Positions 53,606 through 62,962 of a stretch of 64,000 bases of DNA are shown here, piece by piece; position 1 is the first letter of the stretch, and the number at the start of each line of letters is the position of its first letter. The notes under the pieces were generated by a model. That model did not search any database, was not told where the DNA came from, and worked only from the letters and a program-made list of their open reading frames with translations. The DNA is from Sphingomonas hankookensis (lineage in GTDB: Bacteria > Pseudomonadota > Alphaproteobacteria > Sphingomonadales > Sphingomonadaceae). The stretch lies in NCBI RefSeq assembly GCF_028551275.1, contig NZ_CP117025.1, positions 310,001 to 374,000 on the forward strand. The letters are read 5' to 3'. The translations under genes and the position numbers were made by a program.

Positions 53606-54264
53606 GATTCCTCCACGAAGCGTAGCCACGCGACGATGTCGTGCGTGATGTAATCGATATGGTCGCGTGCCGTCCCCGGCCCCTGTTCGGACCCGTTGTC
53701 GACCCACACGGTGGTCATTCCCGCCGCCTTGGCCGGTACGAGATTGCGGGCCATGTCCTCAGCGAACAAGGCGGTCGTCGGGTCGATCTCCCATGCCGCG
53801 CACAGCCCTTCATAGGCGCTGACATGCGGCTTGGGATGATAGGCGGTGGCATGGATATCGTGGATGCCGGCGAAACTGTCCGACAGGCCGAGCTTCGCCA
53901 GGACGCGGCCGGCATAGGCCGCGTCGCCATTGGTGAAGACCAGCTTGCGTCCCGGCAGCGCTGCCAACAGGCGCGGCAGGTCGGGATCGGGCACCAGCGG
54001 CGACAGGTCGATATCGTGGACGAAATCGAGGAAATGGTGCGGATCTACCGCCTGTTCGGCCATCAGCCCCGACAGCGAGGTGCCGTGATTGTGGAAATGC
54101 AGCTTCTGTACCCGACGGGCTTCTTCCGCATCGCAGCCGAGCAGGTCGCAGATATAGTGCCCCATGCGCGCCTCGATCTCGGCGAACAGATTGGACGACG
54201 CCGGATAGAGCGTATTGTCCAGATCGAAGATCCAGTCGCGGACATGGGCTAGCGCGGGCAGCAT
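53602..54264 (-). CDS. HAD-superfamily phosphatase, pyrimidine 5'-nucleotidase-like
   Basis: 220 aa. HAD motif I is FDLDNTLYP with nucleophile and acid Asp two apart, motif II is VFTNGD, and motif III/IV is the late FAEDMARNL region. The NTLY start and [11 protein letters not shown] cap resemble the Sdt1/PhoB-type pyrimidine 5'-nucleotidases. It is probably a cytoplasmic nucleotide or sugar phosphatase. It is coupled with dapD by an ATGA overlap, with no obvious metabolic link. Confidence 0.88.
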   Translation of the reverse strand: MLPALAHVRDWIFDLDNTLYPASSNLFAEIEARMGHYICDLLGCDAEEARRVQKLHFHNHGTSLSGLMAEQAVDPHHFLDFVHDIDLSPLVPDPDLPRLLAALPGRKLVFTNGDAAYAGRVLAKLGLSDSFAGIHDIHATAYHPKPHVSAYEGLCAAWEIDPTTALFAEDMARNLVPAKAAGMTTVWVDNGSEQGPGTARDHIDYITHDIVAWLRFVEES

Positions 54265-54305
54265 CGGGTCGGGGCTGTAAGGGGACGAAGCGCAAGCGGC
54301 AAGCC

Positions 54306-54448
54306 GATCCTCCCCATATCATGGGGAGGGGGACCATGCGCAGCATGGTGGAGGGGGTAGGCCGCGCAAGGCAACCTCGCCGCATGCCGCCAGCCCCCTC
54401 CACCACCGCTTCGCGGCGGTCCCCCTCCCCGCAAAGCGGGGAGGATCC
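54306..54448. repeat. Composite nested palindrome, copy 2
   Basis: Outer arms GATCCTCCCCATATCATGGG continuing GAGGGGGACC, and GGTCCCCCTCCCCGCAAAGC continuing GGGGAGGATCC. Inner arms are GGTGGAGGGGG and CCCCCTCCACC. It ends one base before the mnmA stop codon. Confidence 0.87.
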
Positions 54449-54449
54449 T

Positions 54450-55544
54450 TCAGGCCGCCTCGGTCCCTTCGATCCAGCCGCCGCCCAGCACGCGGTCACC
54501 GGCATAGAGCACCGCCGCCTGTCCCGGCGCGACGCCATATTCGGGCGCGTCGAACACCAGCCGTTCGCCCGCCAGCCGCGCCGGCACCGGCTTGGCCATC
54601 GATCGTACCTTGGCGGTCAGCGGTCCGGCATGGTCGCCGCCGATCCAGTTGATGTCGGAGAGCCGCGCCGCGCCGACCGCCAGCGCGCTGCGCGGGCCGA
54701 CGACCAGCCGCTTCGTCGCGGGTTCGAGGCGTACGACATAGAGCGGTTCGGCCAGCCCGCCGATCTCGAGGCCGCGCCGCTGCCCGACGGTATAGCCGAC
54801 CAGTCCGCCATGGCGGCCCAGCACCCGCCCTTCCAGATCGACGATCTCGCCACCGTCCTTCGCCTCGGGCCGCAATTTGCGCACCAGCCCGGCATAATCG
54901 CCATCGGGGACGAAGCAGATGTCCTGGCTGTCGGGCTTTCCGGCGACGCCCAGCCCCAGTTCGGCGGCGATCTCGCGCACCCTTGCCTTGGGCATCGCGC
55001 CCAGCGGGAAACGCAGGAAGTCGAGCTGGGCCTGCGTCGTCGCGAACAGGAAATAGCTCTGGTCGCGCGCCGTATCGATCGCACGGTGCAATTCGGCCCC
55101 GGCCGGCCCCATCACCCGCCGGATATAATGGCCGGTCGCAAGGCAATCGGCACCCAGGTCGCGGGCCAGCGCGAACAGGTCGGTGAATTTCGGCCCCATA
55201 TTGCACTTCACGCAAGGGATCGGCGTGCGCCCGGCCAGATAGGCATCGGCGAAATCGTCGATCACCGTCTCGCGAAAGCTGCTTTCATGGTCGAAGACAT
55301 AATGGGCGATGCCGAGCCTGTCGCACACCACACGCGCATCGCGAATGTCGCGCCCGGCGCAGCATGATCCGGCACGTCCTACCGCCGCGCCATGATCGTA
55401 GAGCTGCAGCGTGACGCCGATCGTCTCCGCCCCGGTCGCATGGGCGAGTGCGGCGACCACCGAACTGTCCACGCCGCCCGACATCGCCACGACGATGCGG
55501 CGCGCCGAAACGGGCGCATCCAGTTGAAATTCACCAAGGTCCAT
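54450..55544 (-). CDS. mnmA: tRNA-specific 2-thiouridylase MnmA
   Basis: 364-aa enzyme that thiolates U34 of tRNA Lys/Glu/Gln wobble positions. It has the PP-loop [14 protein letters not shown], a catalytic Cys in IPCVKCN (first) and [14 protein letters not shown] (second), and C-terminal beta domains with [10 protein letters not shown]. The start at 55544 ([11 protein letters not shown]) was chosen over 55580. Upstream is a 481-base stretch with no certain gene. Confidence 0.95.
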   Translation of the reverse strand: MDLGEFQLDAPVSARRIVVAMSGGVDSSVVAALAHATGAETIGVTLQLYDHGAAVGRAGSCCAGRDIRDARVVCDRLGIAHYVFDHESSFRETVIDDFADAYLAGRTPIPCVKCNMGPKFTDLFALARDLGADCLATGHYIRRVMGPAGAELHRAIDTARDQSYFLFATTQAQLDFLRFPLGAMPKARVREIAAELGLGVAGKPDSQDICFVPDGDYAGLVRKLRPEAKDGGEIVDLEGRVLGRHGGLVGYTVGQRRGLEIGGLAEPLYVVRLEPATKRLVVGPRSALAVGAARLSDINWIGGDHAGPLTAKVRSMAKPVPARLAGERLVFDAPEYGVAPGQAAVLYAGDRVLGGGWIEGTEAA

Positions 55545-55642
55545 GGCCCGCCAGATAGGCGCTTCGCGCGTCGGTTGCAAAAATGCGGTGCCATTTACCG
55601 GACCTTCAACGTTGTCGAGGTAACACCATCCCCTAAGTCCTG

Positions 55643-55927
55643 TTGCTGGAAGAACATTTGGATCTGAGTTTCGCCCGTTTCGACCGTGGTTCCACGGTCA
55701 CCACCCTGCCGACGGAGCTGGCCGTGTTGCTGGCGGCTGCGACCGGGCGGCAGGCGGCGACGCCGACGGCGCGACTGCAGACCCGACTGGCATGGAACCG
55801 CGCGCCGGTGTCCCTGCTCAATCCGGCGGACGGGGCGTTCAACGGGTGGACTGCCGCCCTGCTGAGGGCATGTGTCGTACCGGAACACCGGCCCGTCGCG
55901 AAGGGATGGCACGATGCGAACGGATGA
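55643..55927 (+). CDS. Doubtful ORF in the mnmA-sciP intergenic region
   Basis: The 55545-56025 region holds no certain gene. This plus-strand frame (94 codons from TTG) has moderately GC-rich third positions and a readable N-terminal part ([20 protein letters not shown]), but no domain, no clear ribosome-binding site and no ATG. Opposite-strand frames look worse. It may instead be the long leader and promoter region of sciP. Confidence 0.25.
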   Translation: MLEEHLDLSFARFDRGSTVTTLPTELAVLLAAATGRQAATPTARLQTRLAWNRAPVSLLNPADGAFNGWTAALLRACVVPEHRPVAKGWHDANG

Positions 55928-56025
55928 AGACGATGTTTACCTAGCCGTTTTAGCCGATGTTCAACCGCGTTCGCGTATGACCGCGCAAGAAGGTTTGAGG
56001 GGGCGACCCCGGCTCGAGGTCCAGT

Positions 56026-56328
56026 ATGATTGAGAACCACAAAATCCGTCCGGCAAAAGTGATCGGTCCGCTCGGCGAACCGCTGACGATCGATTCGCTG
56101 CCGCCGCCCGATACGACCCGCTGGGTCGTGCGACGCAAGGCGGAAGTGGTCGCAGCGGTCAATGGCGGCCTGCTGAGCGTCGACGACGTGTGCCAGCGCT
56201 ACAACCTGTCGGCGGAGGAATTCGCCAGCTGGCAGCGCGCGGTCGACCGGTCGGGGATGCCGGGCCTGCGCGTGACGCGGATCCAGCACTACAAGTCCCT
56301 GTATGAGCGGCAGCAGCGCAAATATTGA
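56026..56328 (+). CDS. sciP: CtrA inhibitor SciP (DUF1153)
   Basis: 100-aa DUF1153 protein. In Caulobacter, SciP binds the cell-cycle regulator CtrA and blocks transcription of CtrA targets outside the right phase. The match is strong: VIGPLGEPLTIDSLPPPDTT, RWVVRRKAEVVAAVNGGLLS, a helix-turn-helix (DVCQRYNLSAEEFASWQRAV) and LRVTRIQHYK. Its role here is inferred by homology. It is likely a single-gene unit followed by a stress-type membrane protein gene. Confidence 0.93.
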   Translation: MIENHKIRPAKVIGPLGEPLTIDSLPPPDTTRWVVRRKAEVVAAVNGGLLSVDDVCQRYNLSAEEFASWQRAVDRSGMPGLRVTRIQHYKSLYERQQRKY

Positions 56329-56436
56329 GCCTATCAGTTAAAACGGAGGCGGAACAAGCCGGACGTTTGTGAGTCTTTCCCTCAGTACTCCCGGTACGAA
56401 ATTGCCGGGTTGCAGGCAGCAATGGAGGGACGTCAC

Positions 56437-56688
56437 ATGGGTATCATCATCTGGCTGGTTGTTGGTGGCATCGTCGGCTGGCTCGCCAGCATCATCATGC
56501 GGACCGATGCGCAGCAGGGCATCATCCTGAACGTCGTCGTCGGCATCGTCGGTGCCGTGATCGCCGGTTTCGTGACCGGTGCGAACATCAACAACGGCAT
56601 CACCGTGATGAGCTTCCTGTATTCGCTGGTCGGCGCGATCGTGCTGCTGGCAATCGTGAACCTCGTGCGTCGCGGTTCGGTGCGCTAA
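56437..56688 (+). CDS. GlsB/YeaQ/YmgE family membrane protein
   Basis: 83 aa, three TM helices: IIIWLVVGGIVGWLASIIM, IILNVVVGIVGAVIAGFVTG and a C-terminal one before LVRRGSVR. The G-x-x-G-W-x-A-S and N-x-x-V-G-x-x-G-A motifs define the transglycosylase-associated/GlsB family, commonly induced by general stress. The ATG at 56437 has GGAGGGA nine bases upstream. An intrinsic terminator follows. Confidence 0.9.
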   Translation: MGIIIWLVVGGIVGWLASIIMRTDAQQGIILNVVVGIVGAVIAGFVTGANINNGITVMSFLYSLVGAIVLLAIVNLVRRGSVR

Positions 56689-56713
56689 GCACCTGCCGTA
56701 ACGGTACAGGATA

Positions 56714-56744
56714 CGGGCCGTCCCTGTCGGGGCGGCCCGTTTTC
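56714..56744 (+). terminator. Intrinsic terminator after the GlsB-type gene
   Basis: 11-bp stem (CGGGCCGTCCC with GGGGCGGCCCG, one G-U pair), loop TGTC, followed by TTTTC. It lies in the short gap before the convergent histidine kinase stop. Confidence 0.85.
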
Positions 56745-56749
56745 GTTGG

Positions 56750-58735
56750 TCAGCCGCCGACCAGATCGGCAAGATTGGCGCGCATCGACACGCGGACGCC
56801 CGCCGGATCGTAACAGATTTCACTGTCCCCCGTTCCCGCCAGGCCCAGCCGCAACAGCTTCGACCCGAACCCCCGGCGGGCCGGTTGCTGCACCGACGGG
56901 CCACCGCATTCCCGCCACGTCATGCTCAGCTGATCGTCGGCCACCTGCCAGTCGAGCAGCACCGACCCTTCGACGGTCGACAGCGCGCCATATTTGACCG
57001 CGTTGGTGCCCAGTTCGTGCAGCATCAACGCCAGCGCCAGCGCCGCCCGGGCGCCGAGCGCCACGTCGGGACCGGTCAGCGTAATGCGGTCGTCGCAGCC
57101 GAACACCGCCATTACCTGTCCGATGGTCGTCGCCATGTCGGCACCAACCCAGTTGCGTTCGACCAGCACGTCATGCGCCACGCCCAGCGCCTGCAACCGG
57201 CGTTCGAACGCGTCGAGCGGCGCGCGGTCGACCGACCCGCGCAGCGTCTGCGAGGCGATCGCCTGCACCATCGACAGGGTGTTCTTCAGCCGGTGAGCGA
57301 GTTCTTGGATCAGCAGATTCTGCCGCGCTTCCGATTCGACCTGCGCCATGCCGACCTCGACCCGGTCGGCCACCTTGCGCAGGAACACGATTTCCTCCCC
57401 GGTCCATTGGCGCGGACCGGTCATGCAGACGAGGAATGCGGAAACGATTCGTCCGTCGCGGCGCACCGGTACGATGACGAACGCGCCGATGCCGCGCGCG
57501 ATCAGCGCATCGGCATGCCCCGCCGTCCGACGATCGTGCTGGACATCCGCGACCACTATCGCGTCGCCCCGTCCGATATCGCCCGCCAGTTCACCGAAGG
57601 TGTCGAGCGCCTGTCGCCCCGTTAGCGACGCGCCGCCGGTCACGGTCCAGTCGGGACCGATTTCCACCTGCGTCAGACCGGCGTCGATCCGGCCGAACCC
57701 GGCACAGCTGACGTCCAGCGCCTGCCCGATCAGCGCCGACGCCGCCCGCGCGACATCGGCGACATCGTGGCAGTCGCGCAGCAGGTCGCCGAGCTGGATC
57801 AGCGCGGACTGGCGGCCATCCGCTGCGCGTTCGGCGGTGATGTCGCGCAGGATCGCGCCGAACCGGTCGCCCTCGATGCGGAAACAATGGCCGCGGAACC
57901 AGCGGCGCAGATGGGGGATGTGGTGGACGAAACCGATCGGCACGCCGTCCGACAGCATGCCGTGCAATTCGTCGGCCCAGTGCGCGGGGGCAGCCGGATC
58001 GAGCCGCCGTCCGGTCAGTGCCAGCATCCGTTCGCGGTCCACGCCCGACAGCGCGAACCACGCCGGATTGGCGTCGACGAACTGCCAATCGACCACCTGC
58101 CCGTCCGGGTCGCGGATCGCCTCGCCCAATGCAAAGCCGTCGCTGATATTTTCGAACAGTCGCTGCCAGCGTTGCTCGTTGCCGCTCAGCGCCGCCTCGG
58201 TCTCGGCGATGCGGCGCAGGGTTTCGTCGCGTTCGGCGAGCAGCCGTCGCAGTTCGAGCGTGGTTACCGCCTGCCGCGCGAGCCGCAGCAGCATGTCGCG
58301 CTGGGTGTTGCTCAACCCTTGGGGACGGGCGACGACATCGATCACGCACAGCGTCCCGACCGGAACCCCTTCGGCAATGCGCAGCGGCACGCCGGCATAG
58401 AAGCGGATATGCGGTTCCCCTGTCACGATCCCGCTGTTGCAGGTACGCGGATCGGTCGAGAGGTCGGGAATGACGAGGATGTCTTCGACATCGAGCGCGT
58501 GGGTGCAGATCGCATCGCCCAGCGACGTGCCGCACAGATCGGTGCCGACCGCCGCCACGAACCATTGCTGGTCCGCCGCGAGCAGGGTGACCAGCGCCAC
58601 CGGCGCTTCGCAGATTTCGGCGGCAAGCCGGGCAAGGTCGTCCTGCCCGCCATCGCCAATCGCCTCGATCAGCCGATAGTCGCGGATCGCGGCGAACCGC
58701 CGGTCCGATCCGGTCGTATCGATCGTCGCCCCCAT
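56750..58735 (-). CDS. HWE-family sensor histidine kinase with GAF and PAS domains
   Basis: 661 aa and soluble. An N-terminal GAF domain (about 20-170) is followed by a PAS domain (about 200-320, WQRLFENISDGFALGEAIRD), a second GAF (about 335-465) and an HWE kinase core. The phospho-acceptor is His481 in ELAHRLKNTLSMVQAIASQT, the N-box is LMLHELGTNAVKYGALS (His573) and the WxE motif is WRE at 607. HWE kinases often feed the general stress response or light sensing. No cysteine or other ligand shows a chromophore. The start at 58735 was chosen over 58810. No response regulator is adjacent. Confidence 0.93.
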   Translation of the reverse strand: MGATIDTTGSDRRFAAIRDYRLIEAIGDGGQDDLARLAAEICEAPVALVTLLAADQQWFVAAVGTDLCGTSLGDAICTHALDVEDILVIPDLSTDPRTCNSGIVTGEPHIRFYAGVPLRIAEGVPVGTLCVIDVVARPQGLSNTQRDMLLRLARQAVTTLELRRLLAERDETLRRIAETEAALSGNEQRWQRLFENISDGFALGEAIRDPDGQVVDWQFVDANPAWFALSGVDRERMLALTGRRLDPAAPAHWADELHGMLSDGVPIGFVHHIPHLRRWFRGHCFRIEGDRFGAILRDITAERAADGRQSALIQLGDLLRDCHDVADVARAASALIGQALDVSCAGFGRIDAGLTQVEIGPDWTVTGGASLTGRQALDTFGELAGDIGRGDAIVVADVQHDRRTAGHADALIARGIGAFVIVPVRRDGRIVSAFLVCMTGPRQWTGEEIVFLRKVADRVEVGMAQVESEARQNLLIQELAHRLKNTLSMVQAIASQTLRGSVDRAPLDAFERRLQALGVAHDVLVERNWVGADMATTIGQVMAVFGCDDRITLTGPDVALGARAALALALMLHELGTNAVKYGALSTVEGSVLLDWQVADDQLSMTWRECGGPSVQQPARRGFGSKLLRLGLAGTGDSEICYDPAGVRVSMRANLADLVGG

Positions 58736-58844
58736 GTCTCGTCGCCCCTGTGGCCGGGATCGGGATAGCAATTTACCCGAAACGACACAAGGGCCGCGCA
58801 GTCTTGGCACGGCCCTTGCAAACTTATGATAACCGAGTGGCGGT

Positions 58845-59387
58845 TCAAGCCGATTCGGCCGCCTTGCTCCGCGCGGCGAAACTCTTGCGCAGCTTTTGCA
58901 GCTTGGGCGGGATCACCGCCAGGCAATAGGGATTACGCTGGCCTTCGCCGTCCCAATATTCCTGATGATAATCCTCGGCCGGATACCAGGTGGCGAGCGG
59001 TTCGATGGTCGTGACGATCGTGCCACGCCCTTCGCCCGCGCGCTCGATCCCGGCACGCGCCGCCGCTTCCTGTTCCGGCGAATGGGGGAAGATCGCCGAG
59101 CGATACTGGGTGCCGACGTCGTTGCCCTGCCGGTTCAGCTGCGTCGGATCATGCGTCGCGAAGAAAATGTCGAGCAGATCGTCGTAACCGATGACGGCCG
59201 GGTCATAGGTGATGCGGATAGCCTCGGCATGGCCGGTGTCGCCACCGCACACCTGCTTGTAGGTCGGATGCTCAACCGTGCCGCCGATATAGCCGCTTTC
59301 GACCTGCTCCACGCCGATCACGTCGCGAAACACCGCCTCGGTGCACCAGAAACATCCGCCGGCGAAGGTCGCCTGTTCGGTAGCCAT
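58845..59387 (-). CDS. msrA: Peptide-methionine (S)-S-oxide reductase MsrA
   Basis: Reduces methionine sulfoxide in oxidised proteins. The 180-aa product has catalytic Cys12 in GGCFWCTE with Cys15 next to it, EVxxGYxGG as [20 protein letters not shown], and the resolving-region YHQEYW. There is no signal peptide, so it is cytoplasmic. It is divergent from galE. Confidence 0.95.
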   Translation of the reverse strand: MATEQATFAGGCFWCTEAVFRDVIGVEQVESGYIGGTVEHPTYKQVCGGDTGHAEAIRITYDPAVIGYDDLLDIFFATHDPTQLNRQGNDVGTQYRSAIFPHSPEQEAAARAGIERAGEGRGTIVTTIEPLATWYPAEDYHQEYWDGEGQRNPYCLAVIPPKLQKLRKSFAARSKAAESA

Positions 59388-59451
59388 TGCGTAATCTCCT
59401 TTGGTCGCAGAGATAGGCGCGCATCACGGCGACGCAATCGGGGGTACGGTA

Positions 59452-60447
59452 ATGGGCAAGGTTCTGGTCACGGGCGGTGCGGGCTATATCGGCAGCCATG
59501 CGGTGCTGGCGCTGCTCGACGCGGGCCATGAGGTGGTGGTGGTCGACAACCTCGTCACGGGCTTCGACTGGGCGGTCGATCCGCGCGCGACATTGGTCGT
59601 GGCCGATATCAGCGACGACGTGGCGGTGCGCGCGGCGATGCGCGACCATGACGTCCATGCCATCCTGCACTTCGCCGGATCGGTGGTGGTGCCGGAGTCG
59701 GTCGAGAACCCGCTAAAATATTATCGCAACAACACCGCCGCCTCGCGCAGCCTGATCGAGAGCGCGGTGGGCGAGGGGGTGAAGCACTTCATCTTCTCCT
59801 CGACCGCCGCGACCTACGGCATACCCGAAGTCGTGCCCGTGCGCGAGGACAGCCCGAAACAGCCGATCAATCCGTACGGCATGTCGAAGCTGATGACCGA
59901 GATCATGCTGGCCGACGTCGCCGCCGCGCATCCGATCAACTATGCGGCACTGCGTTACTTCAACGTAGCGGGCGCCGATCCGCAGGGGCGCAGCGGCCAG
60001 TCGACGGCGGGTGCGACCCATCTCATCAAGGTCGCGGTCGAGGCGGCGACCGGCAAGCGCGGCCATGTGGGCGTCTATGGCACCGATTTCGCGACCCCCG
60101 ACGGGACCGGCGTGCGCGACTATATCCACGTCACCGACTTGGCCGATGCCCATGTCCATGCACTCGACCTGCTGATGGCCGATCCGGCGAAGAGCCACAC
60201 GATGAACGCGGGCTATGGCCGCGGTTATTCGGTGCTCGAAGTGCTCGACGCGGTCGACCGGGTGACGAACATGACGATCGACCGCCGGCTGGAAGGCCGC
60301 CGCGCCGGCGATCCCGACGCGCTGGTCGCCGACAACAGCACGATCCTCGCCACCCTGCCATGGCGGCCGCAGCATGCCGATCTCGACCAGATCGTGCGCG
60401 ACGCGCTGGCGTGGGAGCGCAAGTTGGCGGAGCGGAGCGGCCAATAG
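59452..60447 (+). CDS. galE: UDP-glucose 4-epimerase
   Basis: NAD-dependent interconversion of UDP-glucose and UDP-galactose, supplying exopolysaccharide and LPS/glycosphingolipid precursors. The 331-aa SDR-extended enzyme has GGAGYIGSH, the active Ser/Thr region IFSSTAATYG, YxxxK in NPYGMSKLM, and RYFNVAGADP. The ATG at 59452 was chosen; the frame upstream to 59401 is unlikely. No polysaccharide cluster is adjacent. Confidence 0.94.
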   Translation: MGKVLVTGGAGYIGSHAVLALLDAGHEVVVVDNLVTGFDWAVDPRATLVVADISDDVAVRAAMRDHDVHAILHFAGSVVVPESVENPLKYYRNNTAASRSLIESAVGEGVKHFIFSSTAATYGIPEVVPVREDSPKQPINPYGMSKLMTEIMLADVAAAHPINYAALRYFNVAGADPQGRSGQSTAGATHLIKVAVEAATGKRGHVGVYGTDFATPDGTGVRDYIHVTDLADAHVHALDLLMADPAKSHTMNAGYGRGYSVLEVLDAVDRVTNMTIDRRLEGRRAGDPDALVADNSTILATLPWRPQHADLDQIVRDALAWERKLAERSGQ

Positions 60448-60558
60448 CCGAGGCGTGCCCCCGCGCGGGCGGGGGTCCGGAGCCCCGAACGCAACCGGTG
60501 CAAGAAGCAACCCTGGATTCCCGCCTGCCCGGGAATACGGTAGTGGCCGGTGGCGCGC

Positions 60559-62961
60559 TTACCGGTCCGGCAACACCTGATCCGCGACGCCCCAGCCGGT
60601 CAGCAGTCGGCTGTCGGCGCGCTTCAGCAGTTCGTCGGCGTCGCGGATCGTCCAGCGGCCTGCGCTGTCGATGTCGTCCAGCTCGCGCCACGCGACCGGG
60701 GCCGCCACCGGCGCGCCGGTCCTTGCGCGGGCCGAATAGGGTAGCACGGCGGTACTGCCGCGCTGGTTGCGCAGCCAGTCGATGAAGATGCGTCCTTTCC
60801 GCTTCGCCTTCGCCATCGTCGCTACGAAGCGGTCCGGCTCGGCCTGCGCCAGCGCGCGGGAGAAGCGGTCGGCGAAATCCTTGACCGTCGGCCACTCGGC
60901 TTGCGGGGTGAGGGGAACGACGACATGGACCCCCTTGCCGCCCGACAGCATCGCGAAGCTCGCCAGCCCCAGATCGCCCAGATGCCGGCTGATATCATGT
61001 GCCGCGCGCTTCACATCGGCAAAGTCCAGCCCCTCGTCGGGATCGAGGTCGAACACCATCCGGTCGGGCCGCTCGACATCGCCGACGCCCGATCCCCAGC
61101 CATGGAATTCGATCGTCCCCATCTGCACGCAGGACAGCAGCCCGGCGGCATCGCGGACATAGAGATACGGTTCGCGCTTCCCCTCCTTCTCCGCAATATC
61201 GATCGCATGGACCGCATCGCCGAAGCTGCCGGCGTCGTGTTTCTGGAAGAAGCACGCCTTGCCCCGCCCCTGCGGACAGCGCACCAGGCTGAGCGGCCGG
61301 TCGGCGGCTGCGGGCAGCAGCAACGGCGCGACCCGCTCGACATAGGCTGCCAGATCGCCCTTGGTCAGCCGGTCGCCGGGAAAGATCACCCGCTCGGGAT
61401 GGCTGATGCGCACCGCCGGCGCGGCATCGGCGGCGACCGGCGTTTCGCGCACCACGTCCTTGGCCGCCTTGTCCCCCCGCAAGGCAATGAAGCTCGCATG
61501 GCGCACCAGCCCGTCGGCGGTGAATTCGGCAAAGGCGATCTCCGCCACCAGCTTCGGCGTGACCCAGCGCGCACCCCGGCGTTGCACGGCGGGCAGCTCG
61601 ACTGGTGGCGTCTTGCGCGCCAGCGGGGCCAGTGCCGCCGCCACCTCCGCCATGTTCGCCGCGTCGAATCCGGTGCCGACCTTGCCGGCATAGCGCAGGC
61701 CGCCTTCCTCCTGCACACCCAGCAACAACGACTTGAACGGCCGCCCCTTCGCCTCGCTCGGCAGCCAGCCGAGGATGACGAATTCCTGCCGATGGGTGCA
61801 TTTGACCTTCAGCCAGCTGCGCGAGCGGGTGCCGCGATAGGGGGCATCGGCGCGCTTCGACACGATCCCCTCGAACCCCTCCGCACACATCGCCGCGAAC
61901 AGCTTCTCGCCCGACCCGGTGACATGGTCGGAATAGGCGATGCGCGGATCGGCCCCGGCCAGCACCCGCTGCAACCGCTCCTTGCGCCGCACCAGCGCCT
62001 CGTCGCGTCGGTCGCCATCGGCATCGCGCAGCAGGTCGAAGGCGAAGCAGCGCATTTCCCCACCGTCCTTGATCGCCGCCTGCAAGGTCGAGAAATCGGG
62101 CTTGCCGTCTTTCAGCGCGACCACCTCGCCATCGAGCAACAGGCCCGGCGGCAGGCTTGCCGCCGCCTCGGCAATGCCGGGAAACTTCGCCGTCCAGTCC
62201 AGCCCGGTGCGGGTGTAGAGTCTGGGACCGGTGCCACCGGTCGCGATCAGGATGCGATAACCGTCATATTTCACCTCGTGCAGCCATTCGCCGCCCGTCG
62301 GCACCGCATCGACCAACGTCGCAAGCTGCGGTTCGACGAACGCCGGGCGCTTCGCTTCGGCCGCCACCTTGCGCGGGGCGGGCTTGCTCTCGGCAATCTC
62401 CTCCATCGTCCGCCCGGTGGTCACGCTGGTCAGCATCGTTGCAGTCAGCGTGTCGGTGCCGCCCGCTTCCCCATCGGCGACCTTGCGCAACAGCCAGTTC
62501 TCGCGCTTCTCCTTGCCACGGGGCTTGAGCCGGACCAGCAGCCATTCGCCGCGCATCCGCGTGCCCGCCAGCACGAAATGGAGATGCCCCTTCTTCAAAT
62601 CCGTCGCCGATTTGCCCGCGACCGGCGACCAGGTGCCCTCGTCCCACAACATCACCGTGCCGCCGCCATATTCGCCCGCCGGGATCACCCCTTCGAACCC
62701 GGCATAATCGAGCGGATGATCCTCGGTGCGTACCGCCAGCCGCTTCTGATCGGGGTCGAGACTGGGTCCGCGCGTCACCGCCCAGCTTTTGAGCACCCCG
62801 TCCACCTCCAGCCGGAAATCATAGTGTAGCCGTGTGGCGTCATGCTTCTGCACGACGAAGCGGTTGCCTTGCCCCTTGGCCAGCGTCCCCGCTGGCTCGG
62901 CGGTGCGCGCGAAATCGCGCTTGGCGTTATAGGTGGCCAGCGGATCGGACTTGCGCGCCAT
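60559..62961 (-). CDS. ligD: Multifunctional DNA ligase D (NHEJ)
   Basis: 800 aa. The domains run in the order phosphoesterase, ligase, polymerase. The 3'-phosphoesterase (about 1-160) keeps His40, His46 and Asp48 in QKHDATRLHYDFRLE and His82. The ATP-dependent ligase has Lys231 in EVKYDGYR plus motifs GEVVALKDGKP and FEGIVSKR. The polymerase/primase starts near 520 with the Asp pair in VFDLDPDEGL. It fills, trims and seals double-strand breaks with Ku, whose gene ends one base before this start. Confidence 0.96.
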   Translation of the reverse strand: MARKSDPLATYNAKRDFARTAEPAGTLAKGQGNRFVVQKHDATRLHYDFRLEVDGVLKSWAVTRGPSLDPDQKRLAVRTEDHPLDYAGFEGVIPAGEYGGGTVMLWDEGTWSPVAGKSATDLKKGHLHFVLAGTRMRGEWLLVRLKPRGKEKRENWLLRKVADGEAGGTDTLTATMLTSVTTGRTMEEIAESKPAPRKVAAEAKRPAFVEPQLATLVDAVPTGGEWLHEVKYDGYRILIATGGTGPRLYTRTGLDWTAKFPGIAEAAASLPPGLLLDGEVVALKDGKPDFSTLQAAIKDGGEMRCFAFDLLRDADGDRRDEALVRRKERLQRVLAGADPRIAYSDHVTGSGEKLFAAMCAEGFEGIVSKRADAPYRGTRSRSWLKVKCTHRQEFVILGWLPSEAKGRPFKSLLLGVQEEGGLRYAGKVGTGFDAANMAEVAAALAPLARKTPPVELPAVQRRGARWVTPKLVAEIAFAEFTADGLVRHASFIALRGDKAAKDVVRETPVAADAAPAVRISHPERVIFPGDRLTKGDLAAYVERVAPLLLPAAADRPLSLVRCPQGRGKACFFQKHDAGSFGDAVHAIDIAEKEGKREPYLYVRDAAGLLSCVQMGTIEFHGWGSGVGDVERPDRMVFDLDPDEGLDFADVKRAAHDISRHLGDLGLASFAMLSGGKGVHVVVPLTPQAEWPTVKDFADRFSRALAQAEPDRFVATMAKAKRKGRIFIDWLRNQRGSTAVLPYSARARTGAPVAAPVAWRELDDIDSAGRWTIRDADELLKRADSRLLTGWGVADQVLPDR

Positions 62962-62962
62962 G

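Noticed and set aside
55928..56025. Possible CtrA box upstream of sciP
   Set aside because: TTAC-N7-TTTT only loosely resembles TTAA-N7-TTAA; two mismatches are too many to claim.
56329..56436. Possible EcfG (general stress sigma) promoter before the GlsB-type gene
   Set aside because: A GGAAC word is present near 56361, but no convincing CGTT-type -10 lies at the expected 16-17 base spacing.
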